From Hericium rajendrae (Eukaryota > Basidiomycota > Agaricomycetes > Russulales > Hericiaceae): 64,000 bases of DNA. The DNA is taken from NCBI GenBank assembly GCA_033439255.1, contig CM065881.1, positions 3,224,001 through 3,288,000 of the forward strand. Direction: 5' to 3'. Below are positions 23,405 to 36,697 of the stretch, one piece after another; the stretch's first letter is position 1; the number at the start of each line of letters is the position of its first letter. Under the pieces are notes generated by a model. The model made no database searches. It was given only the letters and a program-made list of their open reading frames with translations, and was not told the origin of the DNA. The position numbers were made by a program, and so were the translations under genes.

Positions 23405-26400
23405 CTACTGCACCAGACAATTGTTGTTTGCACTCTTCGCCTCGCGACCCCGCTTTGACGTTGACCGCGCAGGCATGCCACCTGGGACAGCACGGGCCTC
23501 ATCGACCTCCTCGTGATCCGGGATGGTAGACGGGCCCGAGCTTAACTTCGACGGCCGCGCACTACTCTCAGTCCCAGACCTTCGAATATCCGATACCGCA
23601 GCGCTGTTGTCTGTTTCCGCGATCGATGCACCAAGATGACGGCTACGGCTAGAGAGGCTCTCGCCCGTCGTCATGCTCCGCATACTCGACGTATGTCGCG
23701 CGGTGCTGACGCTAGAGATCGAACGAGGACGCTCGCGCTCCCTGGTATCCCTGTTTCGCGTCAGGATCGACAGCTTGCGACGGAGTATGTTCTCTTCGCG
23801 GGGAGGGGGAGACTTAGTGCGGTGGGTACCATGAGCAAGGGATGCCGAGGAAGCGGAACGAGCGGGCTCTGGAGAGAGAGACGAACGCGAGCGCTTGAAT
23901 GGTTGAATGACCTTGTAGGCGCTGGGAGGATTGACAGCAGACGACTGCAAAGAAGGGCTGCCCACGGTGTCCAAGCTAGCACGAGAGGACTCAGCAGCAA
24001 ACCCATCGGATGCAGGGGTCGTAGCCGACGCGGTGCCCCTGGCTGCGGAGATAAAGTCGACAGGGCTTCCCCGTTCGGCGAACTGAGCGTAGAGGAGAAG
24101 TTGAGAGCGAAGGTCGCAGGTCGGCGGTGCTCGGCTCGCACATTTCGTGTGGCAGATGAGGCTACATTGGGAGCAGAGCACTGCACTCTTCTTCACATTC
24201 TCCATACATACCCTGCAAATGACGGCTAGAAAGGAGATATGTCATTTCGCAGTCAGTATATAAGCTGGAACTTGACATACGTTTGCTGAAAGTGGTTTTG
24301 ACAAACGTATGTTCACGGATGGTAAGATCACTATCTGGAGGACCTGGAGGAATGGGAGACGAAGGTCCATTTGAGGATCGGCGCCCCGGAGACCCAGTAA
24401 TAATATCATCAAGGCTTGGACGTTCAGGTACAGGAGGGTCTGTGATGTCCATGGCAGCCAAGTGACGGACGACATCTGAGTTCTTGGCGAGGTCGGCGCT
24501 GACGCGGCGCAGAAATGGGATGCTATCCTGAGGTCGGAGGTCCTGGATGGCAACAGAATTAGCATGCAACGAGACGCCGGCAGATTGAAATGGATCAGAG
24601 AACGTACCATATGCGCGCCCCAATGTTTCTTGAGCCATTGGTGTTCGCATAATAGCTCGGCACTAGGTCGAAGCGCTGGATCCTTGTTGAAGCACAGCTT
24701 GAGGAAGTCGACTAGCGCAGGCGAGCAGCCTTCTGGGATGGGCGGCATCTCGTCTTCGACGATGCGGAACATGACTAAATGCATTCGAGGAAGACAGATC
24801 AGTTACTGCATACAGATGTCCGCGGAGAATACCCACCTGTCATGGCATTGGCCACATCCCCATAGGGTGGCCTCCCGGTCAATAGCTCAATAACCGTGCA
24901 TGCCAATGACCAAATGTCAGACTTTGTCGAGGCACCCTTGAGCTCGATGACTTCAGGGGCCATCCAGTTCGGCGTGCCTGCAACGTCCTTGATCTCGCGC
25001 TCCATGGCTCGGAGATTGAGCGACACTCCGAAGTCCGACAGTTTTACGTTGCCGTTCTTCGTTGTGAGGATGTTTGCCGCCTTAAGATCGCAGTGCACAA
25101 CATCGCTCTGGTGCAGGTAATGCAGCCCCTCCAAGATCTTGACAACGTAGCTTGCGACCAGCCGTTCGTTCAGCTTCCCGAACGCCTTCAACGTCTGCCC
25201 GAGGGATCCATTCTCAGCATACCTGGAACGGCATGTGATTCAGCAAGATGCATAAGAAGCTTGGAACCAAGGTGAGCATGCACGTACTCAAGCACGATGC
25301 TCAATGTCATCTCGTCCCGCGCCATGCCTTCATACTTGACGATGCTCGGATGCGAGAGACTCTTGACCAGGTCGACCTCACGCATCAGCTGCGTAACCTC
25401 CTCCTCCTTGAGCCCCTCGAGCCCGATGCGTTTCACCGCCACCATCTGGCCCGTGTTCAGATTTAGAGCGCGGTACACAGACCCGAACTGCCCTCGTCCG
25501 ATGCAGTTCCCCAGTTGCTGCAGCGCCCGATCAGTACACCGCGCACCCACGAACATCTAAAAATGAATCACTCACGTATTGCGTCGCAGTCTTCCCCTCC
25601 TCCTTCACTACCAGCGTCTGCCTCACCGCGCTCCCATCCATCGAGTCCCTCGCCAGCAGATCGCTCGCGCTCGCGTTCGCCGACGCCACCCCCAGATTCA
25701 CCATGCTCTCGAACCGCGACCGCCTCCCCTTCGCCCCAAACTCGTCGTACGAATTCGGCCGAGGACGCCGGCGCGAGCTCTCCCCATCCACCTCGCTCTG
25801 GAAGCGCCCGCGCGGCTGCAACTGCCTGTCCCTGCTAGACGACAGCTGTCGCGGCCTCCCCTCGTCAGCGGACGTCGGCGTCGATGCGCCATGGCTGTTC
25901 TCTCCCGACCCTGACACCGCCCGCGGGAACGGCACGGGCATAGCGCCCTCTTGATGATCCTGCTCCTCTGGGGTGACGCTGCGCCGCGGGACGTACGACC
26001 CGTTGCGCTGCATGAGCGGAGAGCCTGTTCTAGTGCTGCTCCGCCTCAGCATGGCACGCCCCGTAGGAGACTCTGGGCTTGTTTCTCGTCGGAGCGCAGA
26101 CTCTTTTGGGAGAAGCACCGGGGCGTCGACGGAATGGCGCGCGCGATGGCTCGGTCGGCGAGATGGGAATTGGGGTAACGACTCGAGGCTCTCGTTGTTC
26201 CGGGTGATGATGGCGAGCTTCCGCGGTGGCGACACCGACAGCGGACTAGGAGAATTCGTCCGTCCTGCGAAGTCAGCATCGCGCCCTGTACTCTTGATGG
26301 GAACAGGCTTGGACGCCGAAGCCTGCAGCACGTCCAGAAAGTCGTCTGGCCACTTGCCCTTTCCCAACCTAATCCGCTCAACCTTTTCCTTCTCCTGATC

Positions 26401-28994
26401 GCGCTCAGGCTCCCTTCCCGCAATAAACACATACCCCTCCTCGACCTCCTCCGCGACCCGCATCAGATCAACCCCGGCACTCTCGCTCGGCCGCCGCTCA
26501 CGCATCCGCACCGGCGACGCAGGCCCCGTCTCTCCTCCACGCAGTCGCCGCCCCTCCTCCCCCGACACAAACGCGCTCCCCTCCGCCTTCCCAAACGACT
26601 GCTGTGGACTATACTCCTCCGGGACAAACGAAGTCGCCTCCGTCGTCGCCGTCCGCATCGTCCCAAAGCGGCCTCCACTCCCACACCCGCCCCCACCCTC
26701 GCCACCACGTCCCCAGAAACTCGAGTGCCCCGTCCCCTCCGTCGCAACACTCGACGCCATGCTCTGCCGCCCTGGATCGTCTCCTAGGCTCACCTGCATC
26801 GACTCCGCGACGGACACGCGCAGGCGCAGCGGCGAGCGCGGCGGCTTGATCGGCGGCACGTCGTCCGCCTCCGCCTCCCCGTCCGACGGTGCCCCAGCCG
26901 TCCGCCCGTCGCTCGCCGAGCCCTCGGGGCTGTCCGCGCGCACGGTCGGCAACGCAGGCGCGGGTGGACTCGCGCGCTTGCGCGGCGTGCCGAGCGCGAG
27001 GTTCGGTGTCGACGCGGCGCCGCGCTGCGTGCTGTACAAGCCACCGCCCTCCGCCCAGCGCGCCAGCGCGAGCACAGTACGCGCCACGCGTGCGAGTGCA
27101 TCGGCGGTGCCTTCGAGGAGGTCGTCGCGCCGGAAGAGCGCGTCGGCCGCGAGCCCGTGCTGCGTGCACGCGGCGAGGAAACGCGTCGTGTTGCCCGTGC
27201 GCACGCGTCCGTCCTCGCGCGCGTCGATGCGCGTAATTGACCCTGGGCGAAGCTTGTTCATCAGGCTGTGGGGGTGCGCATTAGCGTTAATTTAATCCCC
27301 GATAATCACGGCCTCAACAACGGCGATACTCACTGGCACAACACATATCCATCCCGCACCGTGTCCCAAAATGCTCTCCTCTCCCGCTCGCCACCCCCGC
27401 GTCCGATCTTCATCACACGCGCAAGCCCGCCAAGCCTTGCTTCAAGCTCGTCAGCCTCCCGTCGGCCCAGCGCGAGGTGCGCCGCAGGGCGCAAGAGCTC
27501 ACGCACGAGCAATGCCGCAGCAGACTGGATCGCTGCCGCATCGTCGGAGCTGACTGTTGGAAACATAGGTGCGCCATGGGTAGGCGTGACGGAACGCGCG
27601 CGGTTTGGAGACAGGGCGGGCGAGAGCGCACGGGGACGCGAGATGCTTGGCGAGGTCGGTGTGATTGGCGACACGGCGCGCGGGCGCTGTGCGTCGACTG
27701 AGGCCCGACGCGGCATGGGTGGCGGCGAGGGTGCGTCGATCGAGGGCCGCCGCGGTGCGTCGACAGACCCTCTTCGCAGATTTGGCAGCGGCGACGGCAC
27801 GTCGCGGTCGACGGAGGGACGTCTCTGCGAGTCGATAGAGCCGCGCTGCGCAGGAGAGTGCTCAAGCGGTAAGTGCGATGTGCTCGCGGACCCCACACCG
27901 CGGTACAACCCGCCCGATCGGCGTGGCGGCGCGTGCGTCCGTGTTGGGCTGGGACTCGTCGTGCGCGTGCGTGAGAGATTTGTGCGCGTCGGCGTCGGCG
28001 TGCCAGGCGGGCTGTCAGGTCGACGGGACGAGGATTGTGAGGATGCCATCGGAAGGGAGGGTGTGGACGGCGAGGACGGTAGTAAGGGTGTTGGGCGAGG
28101 CTTACGCTTCGAGGGGGGCGTCGGCGATGATGGCGTCGATGGCGAATGCTGCACCCGCGTAGTGGACCCCGATCCACGGCGCGGCGTGAGTGGTGCGGGC
28201 CCGCTGATGACGAGCTTATCTGTGCTCCGCCCTGCAGCGCCTGCGAACTTGGAGCGCTCCGGCGAGACAAGTGCGATGCTGGATCCGTTGGCATGGGACG
28301 CTAGACCGGCGAAGGGCTGCGACTTGGGAGAGGGCAGCGCTTGTGAAGACAGGTGCAGTGCGGGGGAGGACATCGATGCGCCGCGGAGCGATGGGGCGCG
28401 GAAGGGTGTGAAGCCGCCGGGAAGATCGTCCTCCTCCTCGTCTAACATTGGTGGACGCCTTTGCTTCTGGTTCGGGAGCGGGGTGGACGCGGATGTGGGA
28501 AGCGGTTGTGGGGCCGCGGTGGAGGTCTTGCGCGTGCGGCCGAAGGTAACTCTGGATTCGAGACGACGCAAGACGCGCGAACGGCCTGGCTCTTTGTCTT
28601 TCGCCTCGGTTTCCTCGACACGTACGTCCGCACTCTTTCTTCTTGCCATCTCCTTCTCCTTTTGCTTGGCTTTGTCCGCCCGGCCCTGGGCGGTCGCGGT
28701 GATTGTCCCGAACTCATCCTCATCGAGCGGCAGCGGCGGGGACTTCGCCTTGGAGCGCGTTGCGTTGCGGATAGTGTGCTCCAAGGACGACCGGAGGCGC
28801 TTGAATGTCCTGGGGGAAGCGTCGCTCGTACTCATGTCCGTATCCGTGGTCGTGGATGTGGATGTGGACGAAGAGGGAGCATGCGTCGGCTGCAGGCGCG
28901 GGGAGGGCGCAGGGACTGGGGCGGATTTGCGCGGAACGTGGAAGGGGTTCGAGACGGAGATGCTGATTTTGGAGGTGGCGACGGCTGCAGCCAT
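23405..28994 (-). CDS. SepH/Cdc7/Cdc15-type septation (SIN/MEN) protein kinase with N-terminal CH domain and C-terminal C1 domain
   Basis: Predicted kinase of the septation initiation network. Exon 1 starts at 28994 ([20 protein letters not shown]) and encodes a long Ser/Pro-rich region. It leads into a calponin-homology-like domain: [12 protein letters not shown] at the end of exon 1 joins across the intron 27265-27332 to [14 protein letters not shown], then [10 protein letters not shown] and [17 protein letters not shown]. Exon 2 is another disordered stretch to about 25577. The kinase domain follows (about 25520-24250): [48 protein letters not shown] and [16 protein letters not shown] in place of HRD is characteristic of SepH-type kinases. 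After it comes H-X12-C-X2-C-X10-C-X2-C-X4-H-X2-C, a C1-like zinc domain (about 24300-24140), then a Ser-rich tail to 23405. Total is about 1,700 aa. The 5' half is the source of the array pseudogenes. Confidence 0.88.
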
Positions 28995-31835
28995 GTGTGA
29001 GCGGTGGGCATGCGCGATGTTCGAAGGCGATCCGATCGAATGTGACTGGCGAGGGGGTATGGGAAGAAGTCGACAACGTAAGGTGAAATGAAAGGGTATC
29101 AGTGCGCTCGCAGGGATACGTTATCGTCGCCGTCGTCGTCAGCGTCGTCGCTAGCTGGAGGAAATGGGTCTGGAGATGTCATGAGAGTGGGAGGAAAGCA
29201 AGAAAGGGGAAAGTCAGTTACGGCAGGGATACGGAAAGGGGTGGAAGCGCGCACCGCGACTTAACACAAGTCTATCGTTGATATGATCCTTTCTCCCTCC
29301 GCTCTCAGTAAGAACACCCGTTCACAGCGCTTGGAGTGGGCTGATGCAATGCTCCTGGCTGCAAGAGCAAGAGCAAGAGAGATGAAGGATGTTAGAAAGA
29401 TAAAGTGGCGGCTGACATGGACGACTAACTCTCTGATCACGGGAAGAAGCTGTCCCCGCCAGTCTCAGGCAGAACGGTTATGATCGCGCTCGCTGTGGGC
29501 GATCTGCTGCGGTCAGCGTGCAGGTCAGCCAGAACGAAGGAACGACGGAAGAGAAAGAAAGAAAGCGAGCGAGCAAACAGTCCCGCACGACGACGGCGAG
29601 ACCAGGAGCTGGTTGGCGCCGCCATCACTCGCCTGGCAAAAGGAAGCAACTCCCGTCGCGGTCTTACCGGCTTTCTGCCTCATTTCGTCATTCTGCCCGC
29701 AATTTCAAACGTCTGGTTTATTTCATCTGCTTCGGCTGTGATCTACCCGTCGTCGCGTTCAAGCGTTGGCCCAATCCAAGGTGTACGGATCACCCAAATA
29801 TCTACGCAGCACACCGCAAACCCGCCGCGCGTGCGTACCGGCTTCGGAATCACACAACGAACACGAGTACCATCTATCGCCGATACAGCTTCTTCCATGC
29901 AACCACGCACCGCGATAGTACCTGACACGCCCCGCGTCTTCGAAATCACCGTCCTGCATACAAAGACGTGCGCAATGACCTACTTTACCCCACGGGCGTC
30001 TCCCGTCTCCCGACCGCCGAGGACGCGCGAGCAAGCAACAGTCAAGCAACCCGCTTCTGCATCCGCACCGTGGCGCCTACGCATCAGAGAACGCCCGATC
30101 CGCGTCGGTGCCTGTACCTCGCCCAGAACAACATATGCACAACACAACACCCTTCTTGCCCACACAACACACTCACCTGCTCACCGTTTCATACAATGTG
30201 CTGTCCCTGCTCCTATGGGGCTGAACGGCTATAGGCTAGTCGGCTCCACGGCCATACGGGCATGCTGGTGAGGATCATCGATCCAGATGCTTGCAGGCAG
30301 ACCCATGACGCCCCAGGCAGCCACTGACACAGTGGCGTCCGCACTGACGTAGCGCCGTCTCCAACAGTGCCGTAAATCGATGCCCCACCGACGACAACAC
30401 CTGTCTGTCCCGTCCTGTCAGCCGACGCGCACCAATATCAGAGACGGAGTCGAGTCGTACACACCAATATTGAGCTCATGCAGTACGTACCCACCAACCT
30501 CCCACGACGGTCTACCGTACTTGCACTATCAGCACGGCACCGCCTCCCAGAAAGCCTGATATCCGCGATAGCAGGCCCAGCGGCCCATACTCGGAGCGCG
30601 TGACCGCGCTTCCCAGCCCCCCGCCGCGCCCGGCTTCTCGCTGCAAGGCCTGCTTCACACAGGTTTAGCATAGCATTCGTGTGTGACAGACAGGGGCCTT
30701 CGCCGAACCTTCGCGGACGCAGACGCCAGACGGCGCGCGCCTGCCGCAAACGCGCTCCTCGCGTCGAGTTCTGCGCGCTGCGAGAGCACGTTTCTCGTGC
30801 GGCGGCGAGGCGAGGCGAGGCGACGAGCGGCGCGTGACCGTGCGGCGTTGAACGCTGGTGGAGAGGTCTGTGCGCGAGCGGCGGGGTCTGCGAGGAGAGG
30901 AGGCTAAAAGTGGAAACAGACGCGAGGCTTGGAAGAGAAAGGACGATCCGGAGGAGCGGGCTTCGTGGGTGTGGGCGGTTCTCGTCGCATCCTAGGCCCG
31001 AATGAAGGATCAATGCGGCGTGCATCGTGAGTGGTGCATACAATCGCACGACGGGTCCACGGATATCGTGAGTAGGGCGTTGATCAGATGATGGGCCGAT
31101 ATGCCGCTGCGTTGTATGCGACCGTCGTGATCGCGGGAGCGCACGTTGGCGGCGAAGGCAAGGGAGCGCATGGCGATCAAACGAGGTCCATAAGATTCCG
31201 TGGCATTGTCGGGCCGGGCATGGTTGACGTGGCTTCGAAGAAATCTGCATGCGAAGGGATAGGGAACGATGCGAACTGAGGTGCAGTGAGGGCGTACTCA
31301 TTGGGATGCTATAATAATCCTGGCACCATGGTACGAGAGCGAACAGGACGGAGGGGTGCAAATGATCTGTAACAGATGGTCATCGATGTACGCTTTCAAT
31401 GGACCTATCAGAGGCATTGAGGGGAGGAATCATGGCTTGTCTTGGCACCTGCTCACTTCCAAAAGCTGCTACTTGGATGCTGTACGCGGCGTATATGCGC
31501 ATGGCATGGACGTCACTGTAGAGAACAGTAGCTATGGAGACATACCTTGGCAAGTCTCTAGTAGAAACGAAGTTAGAACACGAGAGATGCTGCAGTGACA
31601 GTTCGAAACACGTGCATACACACGCACCAGGAGAGGGTTTCCGGAATGAAACGACTCTGAGAAATCGAAGAGACTTTCGGCGCTTGTAGTGCGCTTGTCT
31701 TCCTTCCTCACACCACCGTCAACAAGCGCAAATACTGTATCGCAGCTCCCATCTGCCATCGTATCTCCCTAGGATCCCTCGTCTTGCGAGACTTCACGCT
31801 CATCGTTGTCTTTGTTGCCTGTCATCTAACTCACC
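28995..31835. other. Divergent intergenic region, kinase to DUF6535 gene (unit 1)
   Basis: A 2.8-kb region with no recognised protein. Its right part is conserved in units 2 and 3. Long open frames here (29480-30271 plus, 30438-31361 minus) show no domain, and the second is broken in unit 2, so I treat the region as 5' flanking and regulatory DNA. The part 28995-29500, the presumed kinase promoter, is unique to unit 1. Confidence 0.6.
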
Positions 31836-34800
31836 ATGCCCACCTTGGAAGCTGTCGATCCCGGTCCAAGTGCGTCTTTCATCGTTCCTACTCGCGCATT
31901 CCACTGATCTCCATAACAAAGGCGGTAGCAGCGCAGGGCCTCCTCCAGGCAGCCCATCTGACGATCAAGTTGTGTCCGATGACGCGATCAACGACGCACC
32001 TGGTCCAGCCATATCGGAGCCATGCCCAAAAACCATGAAGAAAGGGCAATACTTCGGTATGCCGAAGAACCGTGCGGCACCAGGTACAGAGTCATTCGTA
32101 TTTTCCTGATCGTGCAGGCCATGCTGATGCCGTGGTTTAAGTGTATCTGCGGCCTGACGACTACGAGCAGAAGTACCCTCCTGATGATATCGAGGAGGCT
32201 CTTGGTCCGAATGCTCGTGTCTGGCGCGTGTACCTTGACGAAGCACAAGCCTTCGACAGCAACATGATCGAGGGCTGGAAGGACACGATCGATGTCCTCC
32301 TCGTCTTCGTGAGTCATTGTTGTTACTATTGCTCACACAATTAATCATATCTTGCTATCGTGCAGGCTGGTTTATTCTCGGCTGTCGTGACTACCTTCGT
32401 CGTACAGACTTCACAGAACTTGCAGCCTGACTACTCTGAGATATCTGCCCTGTTGCTCTCGGAGCTTGTTGGCTTGCAGCGTGCAACGGCTGAAGGGCGA
32501 CCTCTTGCTTCTGTGCCCTTATCTTCGAAGAATGCAACATCTTTCGTTGCCCAGAAATCTGATCAGTGGATCAATGGACTCTGGTTTACTAGTCTGGCCC
32601 TGAGCTTGGCCACTGCTCTGATGTCTGTGCTAGTGAAGCAGTGGCTTCAATATTATATGATGCCAGTCTCTGGGACTAGTCAGGAGCAGGTGCATATTCG
32701 ACAGTTTCGATATACTGGAATGAAATTATGGCATGTTGGAGGCATTATTGGATGTCTGCCCATTTTGATGCATCTTGCCCTTATGCTCTTTTGTATTGGG
32801 CTAGTGATTCTGGTCATACAATTGAACAAGGGAATTGCAATTGCTGTTGCCATTGTCGCAGGATTGGCATATATTGAATACTTTGTCACAAATGTATGGG
32901 CTATAATTGATGTGCAATGTCCTTACAAAACACCATTGTCTGACTTTTCAAGATTATTATTGAAAATGATCAGGTTTAAGATACATAGAACACTGCTAAA
33001 GTTGCAAAAGATCTGTTTATATATTTATAGATATGGACATATCAAATATAAAGCTGTATCTGAAGTTCCTCCAAAGGATAAACATGTTCAAAGATATAAA
33101 GATTTAATTACTGAAAAGAATGTAATTCAAAGTATAACTGAAACTCTTGACATGGATGCACTCATTTGGTTAAGTACAATTTCCTCCAATATATCAACCA
33201 TAAAGATTATTTATCATTCATTAGCAGCATTGGATCTTGACAAGCATAATGCAATATCTTTAATATCATCTCCAATGATTGAGCATTGTTATTTTGACAC
33301 TCTTTCAAAATTTATTAAAAATGACAACACAACTTCACATGATATTTATAGCACATTTTGGGCTGATGTGATGATCTGTGCCACATATTTCAATCAAACA
33401 GTATCAACAAAAATAACTGATTTTTGTCATTTTGATATATATGATAAGAATAGAACAGAATATACAATTTGTGACAAGATACTTTATTTAGTAGTAAAGC
33501 CTTTACTAGCTAGCTATTATAGTGAAAGAGCTCATCAGTTGGAACAATATGCTGATATATTTGAAGATATGTCACAGTTATCAGCTACTGAAGATTGGTT
33601 ATGGAATAGAGTCTTACATGTTACAACTCATTTTATACTAGTTAACAATATGACTCCATCTGAGTTGGTTCAAGTTGGTCTTTTGTATCTTAAATTAGGT
33701 TGTTATTCTGATGAAAAATATCAAAAATCAAATCTTAGACCAAACATTGTTATGGAAAAGCTATATTTTTTGTTAAAACATAACTTTTCAATTATCACAA
33801 GTAAAACTATACTCAACAAGAAAGTTGATTCTTATACAGTATCATCTGAACATCAATGGCATCAGATGACATCAAAAATATTTCTTTTATATTTTGATAA
33901 TATTGATAGATGGATTGATAATATTTCAGCAATAGATATTGATCTTCTTATTAACTATTGGTTAGATCATTGGTCATATAGGATTGGTCATTTTGATATG
34001 TATTTGGAACAGTCTATCAGATTACTAAATTGTAACAAAATATATAATAAATTAAATCAGTCAAAGATTGAAGAAATTCTTCTTATTACTTCTTATAGAT
34101 TTCCTAATCCTACAGAGAGAATTAAGACAATATTTAATCAATTAGATAAATGCTTTTTATTTAATGTTTTTATCAAAAAACAAGAGGAACATTGCAATGA
34201 TGCAGGTTATTATGCAATATGTTTAGATATAATTAATCATACAAAGAAGTTTAGTGTTTGGTGCAGCTATAATATTATAGATATAATGTCACATTTACCA
34301 ATAGATAGAGAATTGTGGACATCTGCAAGTAAATTTGTATCTCATTGTCTTGAGGATAAAGTTTCTTGGAAGCTTTCAGCTCAATTTTTAGGCTGGTACT
34401 GTGGACTTTTTTTAAAACATTTAAATGAGTCTCGTAGTATTAATAATGGTCCATTAAATTCAGAATTTCTTGAGTTAATAAGACAGTCTTTGGATCAACC
34501 AGTCTGGACAGGCTTTCTTGCATCTGTTATTAAAAAGTATAATCAAGCAGCACACAAATTTAGAACTGATGCTGTTATAGCTTTTTTAGGCTCTCCAAGT
34601 CGTGGGAGAACTTATTACTTTTTACATTTAGTGTACTTAAGTCAGATGAAAAGAAGACTCAATGTTAACTCTACAGATGACAAATTTAAGCTTTATGCAT
34701 ATATCAGTGGTAGAGATATCAAATTGCTAAGGTAAGTTTACATATATATTGTAGATTAAGGTTCAGGCACTTATCAAAGTTTATAGACATCTGGACAGTG

Positions 34801-34988
34801 CACAGTATGCACCATACTCTATTGTTTTTGAATTAGAACATTTTGAGAGTGAGAGTGAGGAAAGAAAAACCCCTAGTCCAATACTCAAGCCCCAACCTGC
34901 CAACTTTGCATCTAAAGCTGTACAGAAGGTTCTTAGGTTTGGTAGAGCTCCAAACCAGATGAGAGATACAGAATTAGAACCAGTATAA
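31836..34988 (+). CDS. DUF6535 multi-pass membrane protein, array copy 1
   Basis: Exons 31836-31869, 31922-32083, 32142-32308, 32366-34731 and 34787-34988 sum to 2931 nt (976 aa) with every phase closing. An acidic N-terminus with YFGMPKNRAAP leads to VWRVYLDEAQAFDSNMIEGW, then the DUF6535 membrane module. Its hydrophobic segments are AGLFSAVVTTFVVQ, LWFTSLALSLATALMSVLV, ILMHLALMLFCIGLVILVI and AIAVAIVAGLAYIEYFV. VKQWLQYYM is the hallmark after the second helix. From about residue 310 on there is a roughly 600-residue, Asn/Ile/Lys-rich, all-helical-looking domain without known motifs. A short charged C-terminal exon ends the gene. Base composition turns strongly AT-rich at about 32930, in the middle of exon 4. 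DUF6535 proteins have no established function. The sequence suggests an integral membrane protein with a large soluble C-terminal domain. Confidence 0.9.
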
Positions 34989-35143
34989 TTTATATATGCT
35001 GACTGCTAGTCACTCTCCTCAAATATATTAGAATCGTAGAATCAACTAGCTGCCTTTTTTTTTGTTCACTTAATAAGGTACAAAACAGGATATAAGCAAG
35101 TATCACAGATAATATATGCAAGAGTAAATTGCATTGGAAGATT

Positions 35144-36697
35144 CTAATCCTCTTCTTCTTGCTCTTCTTCATCTTCCTCCTCTTCCTCCTCCTGCTCCGA
35201 GGGCCACTCCTCCTCACCTTCCTCCTCCTCCTGCCCCTCCCACTTCCGCTTCACACCAACATCAACCCCCGCCTTCGCCGCCTCCCCATCCGCCAACACC
35301 ACACACGTCAACCGGCTCCCCTTCGAATCGTACACCGCCGCCGGCTCAATCTCCACCACCGCGCCCTCCGTCGGCACAGCGAAGAGATCATACACATGGA
35401 TCGTCCCGTCCGACGACGCGCTCGCGAGAATCGTCGTCGCGGGCCGTGCAGGTGTCGGCAGCGCGATCCGCAGCGTCGATAGCGCCTTTACCCTACACGT
35501 CCCGGGGGAAAAAGTGAGAAGCACGACAAACGCAGGAAGATGAGGGAGACGCACCGATTGCCGTGCCCGACGAAGTGTGCGCGGAGTGGTGGCGGCGCGG
35601 CCGTATCACCGTCGCGCAGGGCACTCACGTCGTACGCGGCGGTCTTACCGTCCTCGCCCGCGACGAGCATCAGCTCCGCGGCGCCCTGCGCGACGAAGGC
35701 GACGTCGTGGATTCGCGCGGAGTGCGTTAGGGTTTGGAGAAGCGCGAGGTCCTGTGTGACGAGACGTAAGTCGCGGGTGAGGGAGACTAGGGACGGAGGG
35801 GGCGCACGGTTGTGTAGAGGTCGATTGTTTTTTGGTGCTGTACCATGAGCAGTGTGCCATCTGTTGACCAGCAGACGAGCTCGCCCTCTAAGGGAAATAA
35901 AAGTGGTTAGCACTCTGGTATGTACTCGGAAGGTATCGCAGAACGATGACCCCGCGTGATGTTCTGCCTGCAACGCGTCGGGATGACGCATATAAGTAGT
36001 CCGAAGGCGAATTGCATCAAGAATCCTATTGCCTCGCAAATCTATTTGTATTCTGGGCTGCGCAAGGCACGCCTAATACCCATAGAGCGTGCTCACATGT
36101 GCGAACATTACATGCGAAGCCCATCGTTCTGAAATGCGAGACAAAAAACACGTACCGAAACCGAGACGCATACTCGCACCGCCGTGGCCGCGCATGAGGT
36201 CCCACATGCGCATCGTGCGGCCCTTGCCGACGCTGAGCGCGACCTTGCCGGAGGGGTGCACAGCGACGGAGTTGACGCGGCCCTTGTGGCCCTTCAGAGA
36301 TCGCAGGACGGCCCAATCCTGCGTGCGGAAGAGCGCGAGGGTGCCGTCCTCGGAAGCGGAGAGCAGGTGCGAGCGCGTGGGGAATACGAGATGTGTGATG
36401 GAGCCTGGCACAGCGATACGTAAGGGTATTACAAGGGAGATTGAGATTGGACTTGAGAAACGTACCTTCGTGGTGCATGAGGCCGCCGACCTCCTTCCGC
36501 CGGCGGAGGTCCCAAACCTTGATGATCTCATCTGCGCTGCCCGACGCGAGCCACTTGCCGCCCTCCGGCGAGGCCGCGACGGCCTTGACGCACGACACAT
36601 GCGCGGGGAAGATGAAGAGCGGCTTGAGCGTGAACTCGAGATCGTCCGAGACGGTGCCCTCGAGGCCGTATAGCAGTTTTTCGTACGAGCCGGCCAT
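35144..36697 (-). CDS. MAK11/PAK1IP1-like WD40 protein (60S ribosome biogenesis), array copy 1
   Basis: WD40 propeller of the Mak11 family, needed in yeast for early 60S subunit assembly. From MAGSYEKLLYGLEG at 36697 the exons read AHVSCVKAVAASPEGGKWLA, SADEIIKVWDLRRRKEVGGL, then HHEG joined to SITHLVFPTRSHLLSASEDG. GHKGRVNSVAVHPSGKVALS, GELVCWSTDGTLLMV, DLALLQTLTHSARIHDVAF and SASSDGTIHVYDLF follow. The end is a very acidic tail at 35144. All four introns that I traced close in phase, so the propeller is intact. Upstream, a Lys/Pro-rich segment (KKPKIQNDEPSKRQ) looks like the usual basic N-terminus but lies in another frame, so translation probably starts at 36697 here. Confidence 0.85.

Noticed and set aside
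27268-29091. 607-codon plus-strand ORF opposite the kinase 5' exons
   Set aside because: Antisense shadow created by GC-rich Ser/Pro codons. It has no domain, and it spans the real kinase intron and coding strand.
29480-30271. 263-codon plus-strand ORF in the duplicated flank
   Set aside because: No domain, low-complexity composition, and interrupted or altered in units 2 and 3.
30438-31361. 307-codon minus-strand ORF upstream of DUF6535 copy 1
   Set aside because: No recognisable motif. The equivalent in unit 2 is split into two frames, and conservation is explained by the recent duplication.
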